Below, one piece after another: positions 60,330-64,000 of a stretch of DNA of 64,000 nt. Under the pieces are notes generated by a model. It ran no database searches. It had not been told where the DNA came from and saw only the letters and a list, made by a program, of their open reading frames with translations. Every line of letters starts with the position of its first letter. Positions within the stretch are counted from its first letter, which is position 1. The DNA is from Clavelina lepadiformis. Taxonomy: Eukaryota > Chordata > Ascidiacea > Aplousobranchia > Clavelinidae. The DNA lies in contig NC_135241.1 in the NCBI RefSeq assembly GCF_947623445.1, positions 2,668,501-2,732,500 of the forward strand, written 5' to 3'. The position numbers and the translations under genes are program-made.

Positions 60330-63300
60330 ATGCCGCCGCCACCACCACCCCCCGCTCCAGTTGCCCCACCTCCACCACCCGTATCATCACAAACGCCGCA
60401 ATTAAGTAAATCCGCTGCAAAAGACCGCGGTGCACTCCTCAGCGATATCAATAAGTTCAAAGGAGCTAAGCTGAAGAAGGCGGTCACCAATGATAGAAGT
60501 GCACCGGCTTTAGCAAGTATGTTGTGTAGAGTGCGCATACACTACTACAATATATCGCATTGGCTTGAAAAGCATGATGTTTACCAGAATAACTTAACTA
60601 TTTTGGACATGTTTGACACATTTTTGAACATTTAGATATTTAGTAAAAAACAGTCGACTCCACTTTGTCCAGTCACTTTGGTCAGAGATGATTTTGTTCG
60701 AATTAATCGCAGAAACGAGCTTGTTCAATTTCATGAGAGGACAAGGGCTAGAACGCCCATCTTTACCAATTGTAAAGTAAATGGGTAGTAATAGGTAGAC
60801 AATAAAAACATTTGTGAAGCTCGAATAGTTATGACTCCGTGATGGCGAGTAAGGAAGGTTGCGTTTCTTACCGGTGAGCACTTTTTGTTTCCAGCGTAGC
60901 CTACCTGTAAACAATACAGACTCATAAAAGCCCTACTTGTATTGTCGTGCTACACCTGATCTTGATTGCCCGAACGACAAGTTTGCATACAATAAATATG
61001 TTTTGAATTTATACCAATTAAATACCATGCATACCTGTGTAAAATCAGTGCAGACACAATTTAAAGTGATATGTCCAAGCGATGGTTGCAGAGTCACCGC
61101 GTGGTGGCACCATGGCCGCGAAACGTTTAAAAAGCATTTGAAGCAAAAAGTTAACAACCAAAACAACAATCACTATACTGAAAAACTGTTCCATGTTCAT
61201 CATATGGTCTAATAAACAGAACTGGTAGTGAGAGTGGCTTGTCTTGTTTCTGAAAAGTTAGTGGCATTATCAGTTCATTGTTACACCACAGTCCACAATC
61301 ACTCAAAATGCTTGTGTATTCAGCGTTAAAGTGAGAGAACGGTAAAGCTTTTTACCCACCATTTCTTCAGAAAGAGAGTGCTGCTTTCCGTATGATGGGT
61401 AAAAGGCTCTACCATGCCTGCTAAAATTCAAAATTACATTGTATGACGTAGGCGCTACAGTACAGCGGTGGTGGAAAAAAGGTCCTAATGGTTGTGACAC
61501 AGGTCCAGGTGAAGTCGAGTTATTTTAATTACATTTTCAAGTTAAGTCAAGTCAAATCAGTTACGTTCACCCAGTGAAGTCCATGTCTTAAAACGTACCA
61601 AGTCACCAACAAGTCATAATTTATAATTAACTTTTTGTCAAACGTTGAGATTTAGCGGCAATCTAAATACTTGTAATAACATTATATGCTTGTCATCTAA
61701 TTTTAGTTATTTCTGATGTTGTTGGGATTATCCTATTGCCGAATAAAGCATAGTCAGCTGTATCACAACAATTTCAGTTGTTAAGTAATTTTTTGTGTGA
61801 ATAAGATGTCAAAGTTTTTGCATTTAAAAAGTTGCATAAATGCTGGTGGTTATATAACTGAAGGACAGGTTTTTAACTGATAATTAAATAGTAAATAATA
61901 ATAAAATAAGTGAATAATTCCACAATTATAAACACAAATCAATTAAACCTTATGTAATTCAATGTCTTCAATACATCTTCCCGATAATTTTGAGTTGAAA
62001 AGCTTAATTCAAATTTGCAGTGTTCTTTTTTTCAAAAACATTACCATGTTATACTTATATTATGTAATAATCTTATAACCACAACACATACAATCGTAGA
62101 TATATATACAGTGGATTATGTAGTAGATGTAGTTGTAGCCAAAAATTGCAATATGTATAATATACTGAAAATTGTAAACATATATATGTATACTGGTTGT
62201 AGTAACCGTAGGTGTATATCAGTGGTTCTCAAACTGTGTGCTACGGCACACTACTATGCCGTTAGAGTTTTCCAGGTGTGTCATGAACGTTTGGAAATGT
62301 ATGCCCAATTTCTATTTAAACATCTTTGTTAACTCAACAAAAAAGGTTGCTATAATCTATGATGTCAAATAACAATGTGCTATACAAAGCTTGTACAGCC
62401 TCTGATGCAGTAGCATCAATGAAATCAGCAATGTTGCTACTGCCATAAGACTGTTTTATTAACACACGATAACTGTTTGGTGCCAGTTTGACGCCAGGAT
62501 TTCTATTGAGACAAATTAATGGCCCTAAAGTTAGTTCCAACCTTTTTTGTTTCAGTTAAAGCAGCGCTTCCTTAACTTTGTAATTTCAGTAATCATGCAC
62601 ATCAGACCACTGTAATTATGGCGCACTTCTAAAAACTGTAAATTTATTGCAGTACGATTTTTTATCGATATAGTGAGTGAGTGTCAAGAAAACAAAAGAT
62701 TTAGATTGAAAAGGTATTACAAAGCGGTTTTAAATCCAAACTTTTGTGCTTGTAGTTTTTAAAAGTAATGTGCCGCAAAACAGGTAGGTTAGCTATATGC
62801 TATATGCAGATGTATATACTAATATATAGAACTGGGTCACATTGTTATATCGAGAAGAGATTAATATATAATCACTGGAATATTGTAAGCTCAAAATGTC
62901 CTCAATAATTCCATCAAAGCAATCTGTTTTTCTATATTTTCAATACATTACTAAATACAGTCTTGTTCTTAAACAATCTAGTGATGGTCTTATTCCAACA
63001 TAAACCTTTGGTTTTCTTGACAATGTTGATTTCATTCAGACTTTAATGTTACCATTTTAAGATTTCTATTTACCCAAGATGAAATTATTTTTCTCTCGCA
63101 GCTAAGAAGGAGCCAAGCGGCGGTGGAGGAGGAGGAGGAATGGGAGGAGGGATGGGAGGATTGTTCGCTGGAGGGATGCCACAACTTCGGAAGACCGGTG
63201 GTGGTGGTGGTAAGGTTTTGTTCAGTGGTGTTATACTGCTGCTTGTGTTGAAGATGCTTTCATGATGGTTTAACTTTTGTATTCATATGCATTTGTGCAT

Positions 63301-64000
63301 ATCTAGGAATGCACATTATGCAATAACAAGTCAAATCTAAGTCACAAATAGCAAAATATCGGAATATGTTTTTTGCTTTGTTGATCCTTTTGTGCCAGTT
63401 TTATGCACTAAGCAATTGTTATAGTTGGTGCATGCCTTTCATTTTGTTGCTTTTGGTCCTCGAGATCTGTCAATGTATCGTAGAAAGCTAATCAAGGTGT
63501 AGGAAAAACCGTGCTACCCTCGTTGTCTAACCAGTTAATATTAACAATGAATGGAGTAACGTTGCAACTCATACGTTAAAAACTACTGCAAGATTTGATT
63601 TTTCCTATCCTATACATAGTTCCTTGTGTGCATAATATCTGGGGAAAAAATTTGTGTTGCAAATTGCGAATTGAAGTACTCTTCCCCTTCTCATTAACGT
63701 ATTAGTGAATGGAAAAATTTATCAAAAATTAAATACTGATGTGACTAGTTAAAAGGAAATATCTATATTTTGAATATAGTATTTAAAAAAATTAAGTGTG
63801 TTTTTTTAGTTAAAAAGTCTCATAATATATTTGCTGAGTTGACAGTTTCATGTAATTTTGTCTTTAGTAAACATTTATGGTTATGACAGGTTCACCCATG
63901 CTGCCTCCTGGGAGGGGACCAGCTTCCGGAGGACCACGACTCCCAAGCAGTAACGCAAGTTCAGGCCATGCTCGGACCGGCCCACCACCTTTTGGGGGAG
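60330..64000 (+). CDS. WIPF: WIP/WIPF-family WASP-interacting protein, 5' part
   Basis: WIP proteins bind actin through WH2 and hold WASP/N-WASP, linking it to the cytoskeleton. Three coding exons are in the window: 60330-60516 (with 5' UTR from 60313 after a TTTTTCAG acceptor), 63102-63209 and 63890 to the right edge. Junctions GCAA|GTATGT, CTCGCAG|C, GGTG|GTAAGG and GACAG|G keep phase. Residues 1-20 are a profilin-binding-type polyproline run. Residues 31-50 are a WH2 domain (DRGALLSDINKFKGAKLKK) with LKKAV in place of the usual LKKT. TNDRSAP follows, then a Gly/Met-rich linker ending LFAGGMPQLRKTGGGG, matching vertebrate WIP. A Pro/Gly region begins (PMLPPGRGPASGG). The WASP-binding C-terminus lies outside the window. 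Confidence 0.93.
60517..63101 (+). other. First coding intron of the WIP-family gene
   Basis: A 2.6 kb intron, long for this window. It holds the hAT-like end near 62220 and a CAAGTCAAGTC-rich stretch near 61500-61600. No independent gene was recognised. Confidence 0.6.
62220..62305 (+). mobile_element. hAT-like terminus (CAGTGGTTCTCAAAC type), single end
   Basis: Starts CAGTGGTTCTCAAACTGTG, then has GCTACGGCACAC and TTTTCCAGGTGTGTC, the usual order of words at one end of a widespread hAT family. The matching other end was not found, so it is truncated or too diverged. Confidence 0.6.

Overview
The window is AT-rich animal nuclear DNA: spliced genes with GT-AG introns, Pol III tRNA genes, and many short DNA-transposon relics. 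The protein families (SLC6 transporter, GALNT, GT32 glycosyltransferase, WIP/WIPF, DC-STAMP-like) are metazoan. Small introns and spacing of roughly one gene per 5-10 kb fit an invertebrate deuterostome. My best guess is a tunicate (ascidian), but the sequence does not prove it.

Layout. 1-2.5 kb: eight exons of an SLC6 Na+-coupled transporter on the minus strand, running off the left edge. 6.2-20.7 kb: a heavily rearranged tRNA/repeat district. A unit made of a ~500 bp repeat (here called X) followed by a tandem tRNA-Ser array occurs three times, once forward and twice inverted. Around it lie TTAA-flanked piggyBac-like MITEs, 8-bp satellites beside tRNA genes, a tRNA-Arg, an intron-containing tRNA-Leu, an inverted pair of tRNA-derived SINEs, and 26- to 30-bp tandem arrays. 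An apparently intact eight-exon GT32 glycosyltransferase gene (8.4-11.5 kb, minus) sits between the arrays. 21.0 kb: a hAT MITE with a perfect 8-bp target duplication. 23.6-27.4 kb: a plus-strand membrane-protein gene whose last exons resemble a DC-STAMP domain. 28.5-31.0 kb: two tandem paralogues of an unrecognised two-TM protein with PPxY and PTYEE tail motifs, then a single-exon one-TM ORF. 32.2-34.7 kb: a fold-back palindrome and a 2.07 kb CMC-like (CACTA/Chapaev) transposon with an internally deleted coding region. 35.4-43.6 kb: a complete ten-exon polypeptide GalNAc-transferase (minus). 47.9-48.4 kb: another hAT MITE with perfect 8-bp duplications. 52.6-54.1 kb: a decayed pogo/Tigger transposase. 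60.3-64 kb: the first three coding exons of a WIP/WIPF-family actin regulator (plus), running off the right edge.

How the genes relate. Two are Golgi type II glycosyltransferases (GT32 and GALNT), but they are 24 kb apart and I see no operon or shared regulation. The PPxY pair is a local tandem duplication with a conserved intron position. The most unusual part of the window is the 6.2-20.7 kb tRNA district: duplicated, inverted, carrying three tRNA-Ser anticodons on nearly the same backbone, and preserving both empty and filled versions of one MITE insertion site. Exon boundaries were read by eye from splice motifs and reading-phase continuity and have no transcript support.
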